From contig NZ_NWUC01000002.1 in NCBI RefSeq assembly GCF_002750855.1, forward strand, positions 372,001 through 436,000: DNA of 64,000 nucleotides. The letters are read 5' to 3'. Source of the DNA: Neopararhizobium haloflavum (GTDB lineage Bacteria; Pseudomonadota; Alphaproteobacteria; Rhizobiales; Rhizobiaceae). The notes beneath the pieces were generated by a model. It had not been told where the DNA came from and did no database searches. It saw only the letters and a program-made list of their open reading frames with translations. Shown here piece by piece: positions 11,821 through 22,662 of this stretch (its first letter is position 1; each line of letters opens with the position of its first letter). Position numbers and translations under genes: made by a program.

Positions 11821-13416
11821 TCAATCGACGTTGAATTCCAGCGCCTTGGCCGACTGAACCTGCGGATGGCTGCGCAACTCATCCAGCACCTTCTCGTCGA
11901 CCGGGCCATCGACATAGAGCAGTGCGATGGCGTTGCCGCCGGCCTTGTCGCGGCCAAGCTGAAAATTGGCGATGTTCACGCCGGCATTGCCGAATACCGA
12001 ACCGAGAAGGCCAATGAAGCCGGGCTTGTCCTCGTTCGTCGTATAGACCATGTGACGTCCGATCTCAGCATCAAGGTTGATGCCCTTGATCTGGATGAAG
12101 CGCGGCTTGCCGTCGGAGAAGACCGTGCCGGCGATCGAGCGGGTTTGATTCTCCGTCTTCACCGTGAGGCGGATATAGCCATCGAAAATGCCCGACTTGT
12201 CGCGCTTGACCTCGGAAAAGAGGATGCCGCGCTCCCTGGCCATGATCGGCGCCGAAACCATGTTGACGTCGGCGACCTGCGCACGGATCAGGCCCGCGAG
12301 AACGGCCGATGAGAGCGCCTTGGTATTGAGCTCGGCGGTGACGCCATCATACAGCACCTCAACTTCCTTGATCGCCGATTCCGTCGCCTGGCCGACGAAG
12401 GCGCCGAGCATGTCCGCGAGCTTGACGAAGGGCTTGAGACGAGGAGCTTCCTCCGCCGAGATGGATGGCATGTTGATGGCGTTCGTGACGGCGCCCTTCA
12501 AGAGATAGTCCGACATCTGCTCGGCGACCTGCAGCGCGACATTTTCCTGTGCCTCGCTGGTCGAGGCGCCGAGGTGCGGTGTGCACACGACGTTTTCGAG
12601 ACCGAACAGCGGACTGTCGATCGCGGGTTCTGTTTCGAACACGTCAAAGCCTGCGCCTGCCACCTTGCCGGATTTGATGGCGTCGGCCAGGTCCTTTTCG
12701 ACGACGAGGCCACCACGCGCACAATTGATGATCCGGACACCGTCCTTCATCTTGGCGATGGCCGCGGCATTGATGATGTTGCGGGTCTTGTCGGTCAGCG
12801 GCACGTGCATGGTAATGAAATCCGCACGGGCGAACAGCGTGTCGAGGTCGACCTTTTCGACACCAAGCTGCTCGGCGCGCTCCGCCGACAGGAACGGGTC
12901 GAATGCGACGACATGCATTTTCAGGCCGATGGCGCGGGTGGCAGCGATGGAGCCAATGTTGCCGCATCCGATCACGCCAAGCGTCTTGCCGGTGATTTCG
13001 ACACCCATGAATTTGGACTTTTCCCACTTTCCCGCCTGAGTCGATGCGTCGGCGGCAGGGAGCTGGCGAGCGACGGCGAACATCATGGCGATGGCATGCT
13101 CGGCCGTCGTGATGGAGTTGCCGAAGGGCGTGTTCATCACGATGATGCCCTTGCGGGACGCCGCCGGGATATCGACATTGTCGACCCCGATGCCGGCCCG
13201 GCCGATGACCTTCAGATTGCCGGCCGCCTCGATGATCTTCTCGGTTACCTTCGTGGCGGAACGGATCGCCAGGCCGTCATAGTCTCCTATGACTTCCAGG
13301 AGCTTTTCCTTGTCCTTGCCGAGCTTGGGCTGGAAATCGACTTCGATGCCGCGGTCCTTGAAGATCTGAACGGCGGTTTCGGAAAGAGCGTCGGATACGA
13401 GTACGCGCGGTGCCAT
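11821..13416 (-). CDS. serA: D-3-phosphoglycerate dehydrogenase
   Basis: Oxidises 3-phosphoglycerate to 3-phosphohydroxypyruvate with NAD, the first step of serine synthesis. The 531-residue long form contains the substrate domain, a nucleotide-binding domain with GVIGCGNIGS and the signature INCARGGLVVEKDLADAI, an intervening domain (from about 315) and a C-terminal ACT domain (HMVYTTNEDKPGFIGLLGS) that mediates serine feedback in many relatives. The frame is open to 13494, but AAGGAGG 8 bases before ATG 13416 and the family start MAPRVLVSD fix the start. It is the second gene of the serC-serA operon, 85 bases after serC. Confidence 0.97.
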   Translation of the reverse strand: MAPRVLVSDALSETAVQIFKDRGIEVDFQPKLGKDKEKLLEVIGDYDGLAIRSATKVTEKIIEAAGNLKVIGRAGIGVDNVDIPAASRKGIIVMNTPFGNSITTAEHAIAMMFAVARQLPAADASTQAGKWEKSKFMGVEITGKTLGVIGCGNIGSIAATRAIGLKMHVVAFDPFLSAERAEQLGVEKVDLDTLFARADFITMHVPLTDKTRNIINAAAIAKMKDGVRIINCARGGLVVEKDLADAIKSGKVAGAGFDVFETEPAIDSPLFGLENVVCTPHLGASTSEAQENVALQVAEQMSDYLLKGAVTNAINMPSISAEEAPRLKPFVKLADMLGAFVGQATESAIKEVEVLYDGVTAELNTKALSSAVLAGLIRAQVADVNMVSAPIMARERGILFSEVKRDKSGIFDGYIRLTVKTENQTRSIAGTVFSDGKPRFIQIKGINLDAEIGRHMVYTTNEDKPGFIGLLGSVFGNAGVNIANFQLGRDKAGGNAIALLYVDGPVDEKVLDELRSHPQVQSAKALEFNVD

Positions 13417-13501
13417 TTCATGGCCTCCTTGAAAAGTCGGATGGGATTGTCTGGATTGGAGCGGACAGCGCGATGAGCGCGCTGTCCGTATCAAGCAGAG
13501 A

Positions 13502-14677
13502 TCAGGCCGCCGCCTTGAGCGCGGCCTTCTCGGACTGAAACGCCCAATCGAGCCACGGCATCAAAGCTTGAAGATCGGCCGTCTCGACCGTGGCACCGCA
13601 CCAAATCCTGAGGCCGGCGGGCGCGTCGCGATAGGCGCCGATGTCGTAGGCAACGCCCTGTTTGTCGAGCTTGCCGACCATGGCCTTGGCGAAAGCCGCC
13701 TGCGCGTCTTCGCTGCCTGCCATGACGTCCGGGTCGACGATGGTGAGGCAGACCGACGTATTGGACCTGGTCGCGTCGTCCGCCGCGAGGTTGGCGATCC
13801 ACGGCGTCTTCTTCACGAAATCGAAGATTACCCCGGCGTTGGCGTCGGCGCGGGCCACGAGGCCGTCCAGACCGCCGACGGTCTTCGCCCAGTTCAGGGC
13901 ATCGATATAATCCTCGACGCAGAGCATGGAGGGTGTGTTGATCGTCTCACCCTTGAAGATGCCCTCGATCAGTTTTCCGCCCTTGGTCATGCGGAAGATC
14001 TTGGGCAGCGGCCAGGCGGGGCTATAGGTCTCAAGACGCTCGACGGCGCGCGGCGACAGGATGAGGACGCCGTGTCCACCCTCGCCGCCCAGCACCTTCT
14101 GCCAGGAGAAGGTGACGACATCGAGCTTGGCGAAATCGAGCTTTTGCGCGAAGGCGGCCGACGTCGCATCGCAGATCGTCAGGCCGGCACGATCGGCGGG
14201 TATGAAGTCTGCATTGGGCACACGCACGCCCGAGGTCGTGCCGTTCCAGGTGAAGACGACATCGCGATCGAAATCGATCGACGAAAGGTCGGGCAGTTCG
14301 CCGTAGCCTGCCTCGATCTTGCGCGCATCAGGCAATTTAAGCTGTTTGACCACATCGGTCACCCAGCCGGAGCCGAAGCTTTCCCAGGCGACCATGTCGA
14401 CGCCGCGCGCGCCGAGCAAGGACCACAAGGCCATCTCGACGGCGCCGGTATCGGACGCCGGTACGATGCCGATGCGGTAATCGGCGGGAACCTGAAGGAT
14501 GTCGCGGGTCAGGTCGATCGCTTCGGCCAGGCGCGCCTTGCCAACCTTGGATCGGTGAGAGCGACCGAGGGTCTCGGTCGAAAATTCGTCCAACGACCAT
14601 CCAGGTCGCTTGGCGCAAGGGCCTGAGGAAAAATTGGGGTTTTGCGGACGCACTTCGGGCGTCGGAATAGTCGTCAT
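13502..14677 (-). CDS. serC: phosphoserine aminotransferase
   Basis: PLP enzyme that transaminates 3-phosphohydroxypyruvate with glutamate to phosphoserine. The 391-residue protein is of the alphaproteobacterial type, opening with [14 protein letters not shown]; the PLP lysine lies in the motif [13 protein letters not shown], and [10 protein letters not shown] near residues 37-46 contributes substrate contacts. ATG 14677 is preceded by GGAAGGG at a good distance (coding-strand complement of 14687-14693). First gene of the serine operon; its 5' leader carries two hairpins, and the ribosome site lies in the loop of the second, which suggests control of translation. Confidence 0.97.
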   Translation of the reverse strand: MTTIPTPEVRPQNPNFSSGPCAKRPGWSLDEFSTETLGRSHRSKVGKARLAEAIDLTRDILQVPADYRIGIVPASDTGAVEMALWSLLGARGVDMVAWESFGSGWVTDVVKQLKLPDARKIEAGYGELPDLSSIDFDRDVVFTWNGTTSGVRVPNADFIPADRAGLTICDATSAAFAQKLDFAKLDVVTFSWQKVLGGEGGHGVLILSPRAVERLETYSPAWPLPKIFRMTKGGKLIEGIFKGETINTPSMLCVEDYIDALNWAKTVGGLDGLVARADANAGVIFDFVKKTPWIANLAADDATRSNTSVCLTIVDPDVMAGSEDAQAAFAKAMVGKLDKQGVAYDIGAYRDAPAGLRIWCGATVETADLQALMPWLDWAFQSEKAALKAAA

Positions 14678-14765
14678 GTCAGTCTACCCTTCCAGATAGT
14701 AAGCCTCTCGTTGGGGAGAGGTGTCCCGCCGTCGCCATTACCGAAAGCGGCATATCTTGGCAAGC
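14678..14765 (-). ncRNA. candidate serC leader RNA element
   Basis: In the serC 5' leader two tandem hairpins can form: stem 14716-14721 / 14704-14709 (6 bp, 6-base loop) and stem 14695-14699 / 14684-14688 (5 bp including one G-U pair, 6-base loop) that holds the Shine-Dalgarno GGAAGGG. A conserved serC motif RNA (Rfam) is known upstream of serC-serA in alphaproteobacteria; I match it by position and two-hairpin layout only, without a covariance model. Confidence 0.55.
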
Positions 14766-14862
14766 GAATTTGCTGGGATGGGCGCGAAGGTCTTGTCATG
14801 GCTACATCAAGGCCGCACAAAGCGACCCTGATATCTCACGGCTGCATCAAGGCGAGGTTCGC

Positions 14863-15084
14863 ATGAGAAATTTTGGGAAGGCATTTCGTCGGGTGGCGCT
14901 TCTGGCAGTAGCAGTCGGCGCGCTGACAGCATGCAGCGGCGGCTACGCCGGATATACGGAGTACCGTTCACCGCCGGTGAAGACCGCATCCGAGATGCGT
15001 CAGGAGCAGATCAGCGAGCTACGCAGGGCCCGCAATACGCCGGGCGGAGCGGGCGAGCAGCGTTCCGAAACCAGCCCCTGGTGA
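14863..15084 (+). CDS. small lipoprotein
   Basis: A 73-residue protein starting MRNFGKAFRRVALLAVAVG with a basic n-region, hydrophobic core and lipobox LTAC, so Cys24 would be lipidated after signal peptidase II cleavage. The mature part is short (GGYAGYTEYRSPPVKTASEM...) and basic/polar, ending SETSPW. GCGAGG lies 6 bases before ATG 14863; the frame is open from 14770 but the upstream codons look non-coding. It is divergent from serC, with 185 bases between starts that are shared with the serC leader. Function unknown; no family recognised. Confidence 0.75.
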   Translation: MRNFGKAFRRVALLAVAVGALTACSGGYAGYTEYRSPPVKTASEMRQEQISELRRARNTPGGAGEQRSETSPW

Positions 15085-15148
15085 TCTTGCCGAAACGACG
15101 GGCGCGCCGTTTGGACGCGCCTGTCGAAGAGTTTTGCGATCTTCCGGC

Positions 15149-15889
15149 CTACCAGAGGGCGTAACGCACGCCAGCACGGATCTCGTGCTTGGAGAAGCCA
15201 TCGTCCTCGCCGCTGCCATAGAGCGCATCGTTGAACAGCGAGCCATCGGCGACATCGAGATAGCGATACCCGACATCGAGCTTGAGGCTCTTGGTGATAT
15301 CGTAGGAGACACCGGCCATCAGCGCGTAGGTCAGGCGCCATTCGGCATCGCCCTTGACTTCGATCGGCGTTGAACTCGGGATCGTATCGGCACGCAGCGG
15401 GCCCCAGTCAACGCGGGTCGAGCCGATGCCGGCGCCGATATATGGGGTGAAGCCGGCCACGGTCCCGAGATCGACATAGGCGTTGGCCATCAGCGTGATT
15501 GCGTCGAAATCCGCGTCGCTGGCAATGCCGGGGAAGTTGATCGCGCCCTCGCCTTCCGAATATTCGGCCGTGACGTCGGCACGGAAGAAGTCCGAGAACT
15601 GATAGCCCACGCCACCGCCAGCGGAAATGTCGCTGTCGATACGTGCAAGATCGAGGTCATCGAGATCGTATTCGACGCCCTGGTAGGTGAACCGCTTCAG
15701 GCCGCCGTCCGTCTCGACGGAGTAGCCGATATCGCCGCGCAGATACCAGCCGTTGCCGATCTCCACCGGAACGGTCCGGTCGAGTTCGGGTGCATAGATG
15801 ATCTGATCGAGATCGGCCGCGAAGGCCTGCATCGTTCCACACGCGGTTGCCGCCGCAACCAAACCCATCGTCATTGCCCGCTTCAACAT
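15149..15889 (-). CDS. outer membrane beta-barrel protein (Omp25/Omp31-like porin family)
   Basis: Predicted eight-stranded outer membrane protein of 246 residues. A signal peptide (MLKRAMTMGLVAAATACGTMQAFA) is cleaved before ADLDQ. Mature sequence shows family hallmarks: GWYLRGDIGYS, alternating amphipathic strands, FTPYIGAGIGSTRVDWG, and a C-terminal GVRYALW with terminal aromatic residue for Bam insertion. ATG 15889 follows GAGG by 8 bases; GTG at 15892 is an alternative. It is a paralogue of the next gene on the same strand, and both share an upstream TTAA triplet element. Brucella Omp25/31 and rhizobial RopB-like proteins are the nearest known types; the exact role is unknown. Confidence 0.88.
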   Translation of the reverse strand: MLKRAMTMGLVAAATACGTMQAFAADLDQIIYAPELDRTVPVEIGNGWYLRGDIGYSVETDGGLKRFTYQGVEYDLDDLDLARIDSDISAGGGVGYQFSDFFRADVTAEYSEGEGAINFPGIASDADFDAITLMANAYVDLGTVAGFTPYIGAGIGSTRVDWGPLRADTIPSSTPIEVKGDAEWRLTYALMAGVSYDITKSLKLDVGYRYLDVADGSLFNDALYGSGEDDGFSKHEIRAGVRYALW

Positions 15890-15968
15890 CACGCAATCCT
15901 CGTTTCCTGATGCGGGCTCGTGAGCCGCCCCGCCCAACCATTGATCGATCCAGTATGGTGATGAGTGG

Positions 15969-15996
15969 TTAAGTGGCGGTTAAGCATGTTTCTTAA
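15969..15996 (-). promoter_or_regulatory. CtrA-like binding element upstream of the first OMP gene
   Basis: TTAA at 15969-15972, 15980-15983 and 15993-15996, spaced by 7 and 9 bases, begins 80 bases before the start codon. TTAA-N7-TTAA is the established CtrA consensus; on the coding strand it reads TTAACCGCCACTTAACC. Binding is inferred. Confidence 0.65.
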
Positions 15997-16035
15997 CCAC
16001 GATGGTCGGCTGACACCTTTCGCCGACGGACACAA

Positions 16036-16060
16036 AAAACCCCGCCGCAGCGGGGTTTTT
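16036..16060. terminator. rho-independent terminator of the second OMP gene
   Basis: Stem CCCCGC/GCGGGG (16040-16045 / 16050-16055) with CGCA loop, flanked by A-run and T-run. It ends the OMP gene at 16080 on the minus strand and separates the two paralogues. Confidence 0.92.
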
Positions 16061-16079
16061 CCGGGAGGATGGTGTTCGA

Positions 16080-16859
16080 TCAATTGAACGCGTAGCGAAG
16101 GCCAAGCTTGAAGTCGTGCGAGGTGATGTCCTCGAACTTGAAGCCGTCATTCGGCCGGGAGAACATCGGATCGTAGTTCTCTGCCGGGGCGGTAGAACCG
16201 TCACCGAGATTGACAAAGCTGTAGCCGAAATCGACCGTCATGCGATCAGTGACCTGATAGCCGAGGCCGGCATGAAGGGCCCAGGCGAGATCCCATTCGG
16301 AGTCCTTGCCCGCAAAGCCGCCGCCGCCGGCGCTGTTGTCATCGGTGAAGTGCGAGATCGTGTTGCGCGACGTCCCGATGCCGGCGCCAATGTAGGGAAC
16401 GATGCCGTGGAAGTTGCCGAGATCGGCATAGGCGTTGGCCAGGAAGAGCCATTCGGACTTCTTGGCTTCATAGTTGTTGGTATAGGTGAAGCCGGTGGCG
16501 TCCTCGACGACACGATCGAGGGCGTTGAAGGAGGCCTTGCCGCGATACTCGGCGGTGATGTCGCCGCGCAGCCAGTCGTTCGCCTGGTAGCCGAAGCCTA
16601 GGCTGACGGTGGGCGCAGAATCGAAGCCGCCATCATCAAGGAATGTGTGGGTGTAACCTTCGACGTCGAAATATTCATAGGACAATCTGTCGATGGACTG
16701 GTTGCTCATGCCGATCGAGCCGCGCAGGTACCAACCGCCGACGGGTAGCGGCGCAGGCTCCTCGACGACCGGTGGAATATAAAGGTCGGCTGCATTGGCC
16801 GGCAGCGATGCGCCTGCCAGCATCAGCGTCGCGAGCGCCAGCGAAACATTCGTTTTCAT
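16080..16859 (-). CDS. outer membrane beta-barrel protein (Omp25/Omp31-like), second paralogue
   Basis: A 259-residue predicted outer membrane porin-family protein. Signal peptide MKTNVSLALATLMLAGASLP ending ANA, mature start ADLYIPPVVEEPAPLPVGG, then GWYLRGSIGMSNQSI. Barrel strands include YIGAGIGTSRNTISHF and a C-terminal KLGLRYAFN; unlike the paralogue the last residue is Asn, though Phe precedes it closely. Longer extracellular loops account for the extra length. Start at ATG 16859 rather than the upstream in-frame start at 16931, because of the signal peptide. Transcribed separately from its neighbour (terminator between) but with the same TTAA-N7-TTAA-N9-TTAA element upstream. Confidence 0.88.
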   Translation of the reverse strand: MKTNVSLALATLMLAGASLPANAADLYIPPVVEEPAPLPVGGWYLRGSIGMSNQSIDRLSYEYFDVEGYTHTFLDDGGFDSAPTVSLGFGYQANDWLRGDITAEYRGKASFNALDRVVEDATGFTYTNNYEAKKSEWLFLANAYADLGNFHGIVPYIGAGIGTSRNTISHFTDDNSAGGGGFAGKDSEWDLAWALHAGLGYQVTDRMTVDFGYSFVNLGDGSTAPAENYDPMFSRPNDGFKFEDITSHDFKLGLRYAFN

Positions 16860-16934
16860 GACTGCAATCCTTGCCCCATCGGCCCGAGGCTTCAGGCCTT
16901 GTCCAAATCTGGGATGGATAATGGACAGCAAAGG

Positions 16935-16962
16935 TTAAGTTGAGCTTAACCACGCTTCTTAA
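16935..16962 (-). promoter_or_regulatory. CtrA-like binding element upstream of the second OMP gene
   Basis: TTAA at 16935-16938, 16946-16949 and 16959-16962, again with gaps of 7 and 9 bases, starting 76 bases before the start codon. Layout and distance match the element of the other OMP gene. Confidence 0.65.
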
Positions 16963-17194
16963 GCATGATTGCACGAGGTGTGGCGCGTTTGATGATCCGC
17001 TTTAGAGCTTTGAGACGGCTCGTTTTCGCGCCTATCTCGTCAATGAACAATATTGTGAAAACGATCTTCGACTTGGAGATCAACAAGTTACAGTCAATTT
17101 TGCTGTTGCTCTCCGGCCTTGCGGTTTCGTCCACATGCCAGGGACGGTACGGTTGTAATCATTCGTAACAAACCGTGAAACCGAGGAGAACAGA
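16963..17194. other. rest of the 335-base spacer between OMP gene and membrane protein gene
   Basis: Beyond the CtrA-like element the spacer is locally AT-rich around 17040-17105 and ends with a good ribosome site for the next gene. I see no RNA gene or further repeat in it. Confidence 0.5.
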
Positions 17195-17620
17195 ATGTCC
17201 GACAAGCAAGGCATCGGCCAGCGCTGGAACGAGTTCCGCCCGACCAAGGCAGTTTGGCTATGGTCGTGCGCCGGCTGTATCGTGGCAACGATGGTCGTCG
17301 GGTTCACCTACGGCGGTTGGGTCACCGGCGGCACGGCGGCCGAGATGGCGGCCGACGCTTCGGAGACCGGGAGGGCCGAACTGGCCGCCACCCTATGCGT
17401 CAACAAATTCGCTTCCGCACCCAATGCCACCGAACAGTGGGCGAGCCTGAAAGAAGCCAGCTCCTGGGAACGGGACGACCTTATCGAGGATGGCGGTTGG
17501 GCAGCGCTTTCCGGGAACATCGAAATCGTCGACGGATCGCTCGACCTGTGTGCCGAGCGCCTTGTCGCGATGGAACAGCTCCCTGCCGGACGCAGCGAGA
17601 CAGCTGCGACGGACGGCTAA
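17195..17620 (+). CDS. conserved rhizobial single-pass membrane protein, function unknown
   Basis: The 141-residue protein has a short N-terminus with FRPTKAVWLWS, one transmembrane helix near residues 20-41 (VWLWSCAGCIVATMVVGFTYGG) followed by GWVTGGTAAEMA, and a soluble, probably periplasmic domain with two Cys residues (ATLCVNKF and LDLCAERL) that could form a disulfide. I recall closely similar hypothetical proteins in many Rhizobiales, with the WVTGGTA motif conserved, but no assigned function. GAGGAG lies 6 bases before ATG 17195. Convergent with glmM; no operon partner. Confidence 0.75.
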   Translation: MSDKQGIGQRWNEFRPTKAVWLWSCAGCIVATMVVGFTYGGWVTGGTAAEMAADASETGRAELAATLCVNKFASAPNATEQWASLKEASSWERDDLIEDGGWAALSGNIEIVDGSLDLCAERLVAMEQLPAGRSETAATDG

Positions 17621-17734
17621 CGCAACACCGCCACCACAGACTGAGCACAATGACTGAAGACGGCTAGGGGGGCTTGGGCGCAGGCGTTGCCAGAGGGACG
17701 CCTGCGCCCCGCCCGGCCTTCGCTGCGCTGCGCT

Positions 17735-19087
17735 TCAGGCGGCCTGGCGGACGCCTGCGATGACCCCGACGAGCTGATCGACGATCCGCTCGATCTGGCC
17801 TCGGTCATCGCCTTCCGCCATTACCCTGATCAATGGTTCGGTTCCCGAGGCGCGGATGACGAGCCGTCCACTCTGAGCCAGTTCCGACTCCGCATCGGCG
17901 ATCGCCGCCTTGACCACCTTATCCTCAAGCGGCTTGCCTGACTGGATGCGCACATTCTTGAGAAGTTGCGGGACGGGATCGAAGCGCTTGCAAACTTCGC
18001 TCACCGGTCGGTCCATCCGCTTGACGCAGGCGAGAACCTGGAGCGCGGCGACAAGCCCATCACCCGTCGTTGCGAAATCGGACAAGACGATGTGGCCGGA
18101 CTGCTCACCCCCGACGTTGAAATTGTGACTGCGCATGTGTTCGACCACGTAGCGGTCGCCGACCTTGGTGCGGTGCAACGTCAGACCCTGATTTCCCAGG
18201 AAGCGCTCCAATCCGAGATTGGACATGACTGTCGCCACGACACCGCCACCGACGAGGCGTTCGTCGGTCGACCAGGATTCGGCAATCACCGCCATCAGCT
18301 GATCGCCGTCGACGATCGCACCGGTCTCGTCGATGATCAGTACCCGGTCGGCGTCTCCGTCCAGGGCTATGCCGATGTCGGCGCGCACTTCATGCACCTT
18401 CTTGGCCAACGCGGTGGGGCTGGTCGAGCCGCAATCCAGATTGATGTTGTGGCCGTTCGGCTCGGTACCGAGCGTGACGACTTCGGCGCCCAACTCCCAC
18501 AGCGCGGCGGGTGCAACCTTGTAAGCGGCGCCATTGGCGCAATCGATCGCGACGCGCAGCCCGGACAGCGTGAGGTCGCGTGGCATCGTGCGCTTGGTTG
18601 CTTCGATGTAGCGGTCATGCACCCCGTCGACGCGCTTGGCGCGGCCGATCTGGTCGGAGGGCGCAAGGAGCGAGGTCATGTCGCTGTCGATCAGATCCTC
18701 AAGCTTGCTTTCCACCTCGTCAGACAGTTTGTAGCCGTCCGGGCCGAACAGCTTGATGCCGTTGTCCTGAAAGGGATTGTGCGAAGCCGAAATCATCACA
18801 CCGATATCGGCACGCAGCGAGCGCGTCAGCATCGCAACGGCGGGCGTCGGGATCGGCCCGAGAAGGAAGACATCCAAGCCAGCCGCCGTGAAGCCGGCGA
18901 CGAGGGCGTTCTCAAGCATGTAGCCGGACAGCCGCGTATCCTTGCCGATAACGACGCGGTGCTTGTGCTGCCCGCGCCGGAACAGCTTGCCGACCGCCAT
19001 GCCGACGCGCATGGCGACATCCGGCGTCATTGGAGCAATATTGGACGTACCGCGGATTCCATCTGTTCCGAAATAGCGTCGTGTCAT
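17735..19087 (-). CDS. glmM: phosphoglucosamine mutase
   Basis: Interconverts glucosamine-6-phosphate and glucosamine-1-phosphate for UDP-GlcNAc, hence peptidoglycan and LPS synthesis. The 450-residue protein starts [16 protein letters not shown] and has the phosphoserine loop [17 protein letters not shown] with active Ser102, the metal loop DGDADR, the sugar loop GGEQSGH and the C-terminal phosphate-binding [14 protein letters not shown]. All key residues are present. It follows ftsH in the same direction, the usual order in alphaproteobacteria, but a strong terminator lies between them, so it is probably transcribed from its own promoter in the 169-base gap. Confidence 0.98.
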   Translation of the reverse strand: MTRRYFGTDGIRGTSNIAPMTPDVAMRVGMAVGKLFRRGQHKHRVVIGKDTRLSGYMLENALVAGFTAAGLDVFLLGPIPTPAVAMLTRSLRADIGVMISASHNPFQDNGIKLFGPDGYKLSDEVESKLEDLIDSDMTSLLAPSDQIGRAKRVDGVHDRYIEATKRTMPRDLTLSGLRVAIDCANGAAYKVAPAALWELGAEVVTLGTEPNGHNINLDCGSTSPTALAKKVHEVRADIGIALDGDADRVLIIDETGAIVDGDQLMAVIAESWSTDERLVGGGVVATVMSNLGLERFLGNQGLTLHRTKVGDRYVVEHMRSHNFNVGGEQSGHIVLSDFATTGDGLVAALQVLACVKRMDRPVSEVCKRFDPVPQLLKNVRIQSGKPLEDKVVKAAIADAESELAQSGRLVIRASGTEPLIRVMAEGDDRGQIERIVDQLVGVIAGVRQAA

Positions 19088-19195
19088 GTGGTCAGTCCCC
19101 GCATCTCATCTCGGCCAATTTCGCATGACTTCGAATCACGCGCCATCGATCCGATCAATTCTAGTGGCCGATAAGGCTATATCCGGTATCCGCAC

Positions 19196-19227
19196 AAAAA
19201 AAGGCCGCCTGGTTTCGCGGCCTTTTT
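19196..19227 (-). terminator. rho-independent terminator after ftsH
   Basis: GC stem 19203-19208 / 19217-19222 extended by A/T pairs (A-run 19196-19202, T-run 19223-19227), 8-base loop, between ftsH and glmM. It can act in either direction. Confidence 0.88.
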
Positions 19228-19256
19228 GCATGGATGGTAAAGTATCGCTTACCTGA

Positions 19257-21188
<1,932 letters not shown>

Positions 21189-21303
21189 CGAACTCCCCAG
21201 GGCTGCCCGCGGGCGCCATCATTCATCAACAGACTGTCGTCCCGTAACATAGGTTTGACGCGGCAGCTTGCCAAGGCAGCGAATGTCGCACGCGTCGATT
21301 CCA

Positions 21304-22662
21304 TCAATCCCGGTAAACGGGCGCCTCGCCATAGGACGGACGAGCGACCAGTGACGCCATCGCATCTGCCAGCTTCAGATCGAATGCCGGCAGAAACGTG
21401 TCGTGCCGGGGGATTCTTCGCTGAATGGATGCTGTCGGTTGAGCCTGTCCTTCGACCCCTTCGCCAGCGCGGCAGATTACGGGCAGGCTGGCGCCAGCGC
21501 GGCGCCGCAGCGCCTGCGGAATCCTCTCGTCGCAAGCCGGTACAGCAGCGTGCTGGACCTCGCCGGCTGCGCTGATGCGCAGTGCGCTTTGAGGATCGCG
21601 GTTCTCGATCACGAACCTCCCGTCCCAGACAGTGCGCTCTCCAGGCTGCAGCAAGCAGTCAGGCAGATCGCGGTTGTCGCGATAGGTGAAGACCGTGTTG
21701 CGCCGAATATCGACGATGGCGCGGCCGATCGACAACCGGCCGGGCTTTCCGGCATCGAGAAATGCATGAAGGCGTTCAATCTGCTCACGACCGGGCAAGA
21801 AGGCGCGCCCGCCCGCCAATGCCGTCAATTCGGCCAGCGCATGCGCGGCGAGTTCTGTTTCGCAATGCGGCCAGCGCCGATCGAGACAGAACAGCACGTT
21901 CATCCAGTTCCGTCCGAAGGCTCCGATCAGGTCGGCGATGGCCGAGGCCCGGCTTTCCCGATGGAGCGCTGCGAGCGCGATCTGCCTGCCTTCCAGCCGA
22001 TAGGGGCGCTTCGCCAGACGTACGCGCACACGCTCAAATCGTTCATCGCGGTTGCTCGGGTCGTCTATCCACGCGATCCGCTGGTCGCTCAAGTAAGCCT
22101 GCAGGTCGGATCGGGACTGCCCGAGAAACGGCCGCAGCAGCCAGCAATCGCCGTCATAGAGCGTTGCGGCAGCCATGCCGGCCAATCCTGCCGACACGGG
22201 TTGCCGCGGGTCGAGCCGCGCCTGGCGCATCGCCACCGTCTCGATCTGATCATCTCGCGTATGGCCGAGAAGGACCGCCGACGCCTTCATGTCCACGGCC
22301 ACCTGCCGCAGGAGCCGATACCGTGCCTCCCGTGCCGTTGCCTGAAGACGGGCTTGCGGTTTGGCGCCCGCCCAAAGGCAAATCCTATGTGGAATTTGAA
22401 GATCAGCGCACAATCGCGCGACGGCGGCAGCCTCGGCCTTCGCATCGGGGCGAAGGCCGTGGTCGACCGTCACCGCGCAGAGTTGGTGCCCCTCCGCCGC
22501 TGTTCCCCGAAGGGCCGCATGAAAAGCGATCAGCATCGCCGTGGAGTCGCTTCCGCCTGATAGAGCCAGAAGCAACCGAGCGGGGGCCCGAAGGCGCTGC
22601 AGGAAATCCGCGGCGCAGGCTTCCGGCGCTTTCAGTTCAGGCTTGTGTGCGACGGTCAGCAA
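21304..22662 (-). CDS. tilS: tRNA(Ile)-lysidine synthase
   Basis: Attaches lysine to C34 of the CAU-anticodon isoleucine tRNA so that it reads AUA. The 452-residue protein has the N-type PP-loop LALSGGSDS (residues 32-40) for ATP pyrophosphate binding, the downstream GHTRDDQIET motif, and an extended C-terminal region. The start is TTG at 22662, which overlaps the cpoB stop by 7 bases (TTGCTGA), implying coupled translation; no better start is evident upstream of the PP-loop. Confidence 0.93.
   Translation of the reverse strand: MLTVAHKPELKAPEACAADFLQRLRAPARLLLALSGGSDSTAMLIAFHAALRGTAAEGHQLCAVTVDHGLRPDAKAEAAAVARLCADLQIPHRICLWAGAKPQARLQATAREARYRLLRQVAVDMKASAVLLGHTRDDQIETVAMRQARLDPRQPVSAGLAGMAAATLYDGDCWLLRPFLGQSRSDLQAYLSDQRIAWIDDPSNRDERFERVRVRLAKRPYRLEGRQIALAALHRESRASAIADLIGAFGRNWMNVLFCLDRRWPHCETELAAHALAELTALAGGRAFLPGREQIERLHAFLDAGKPGRLSIGRAIVDIRRNTVFTYRDNRDLPDCLLQPGERTVWDGRFVIENRDPQSALRISAAGEVQHAAVPACDERIPQALRRRAGASLPVICRAGEGVEGQAQPTASIQRRIPRHDTFLPAFDLKLADAMASLVARPSYGEAPVYRD

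Noticed and set aside
15101-15121. terminator after the small lipoprotein gene
   Set aside because: GGCGCG/CGCGCC arms exist but are short with a 9-base loop and no T-run; not convincing enough to list.
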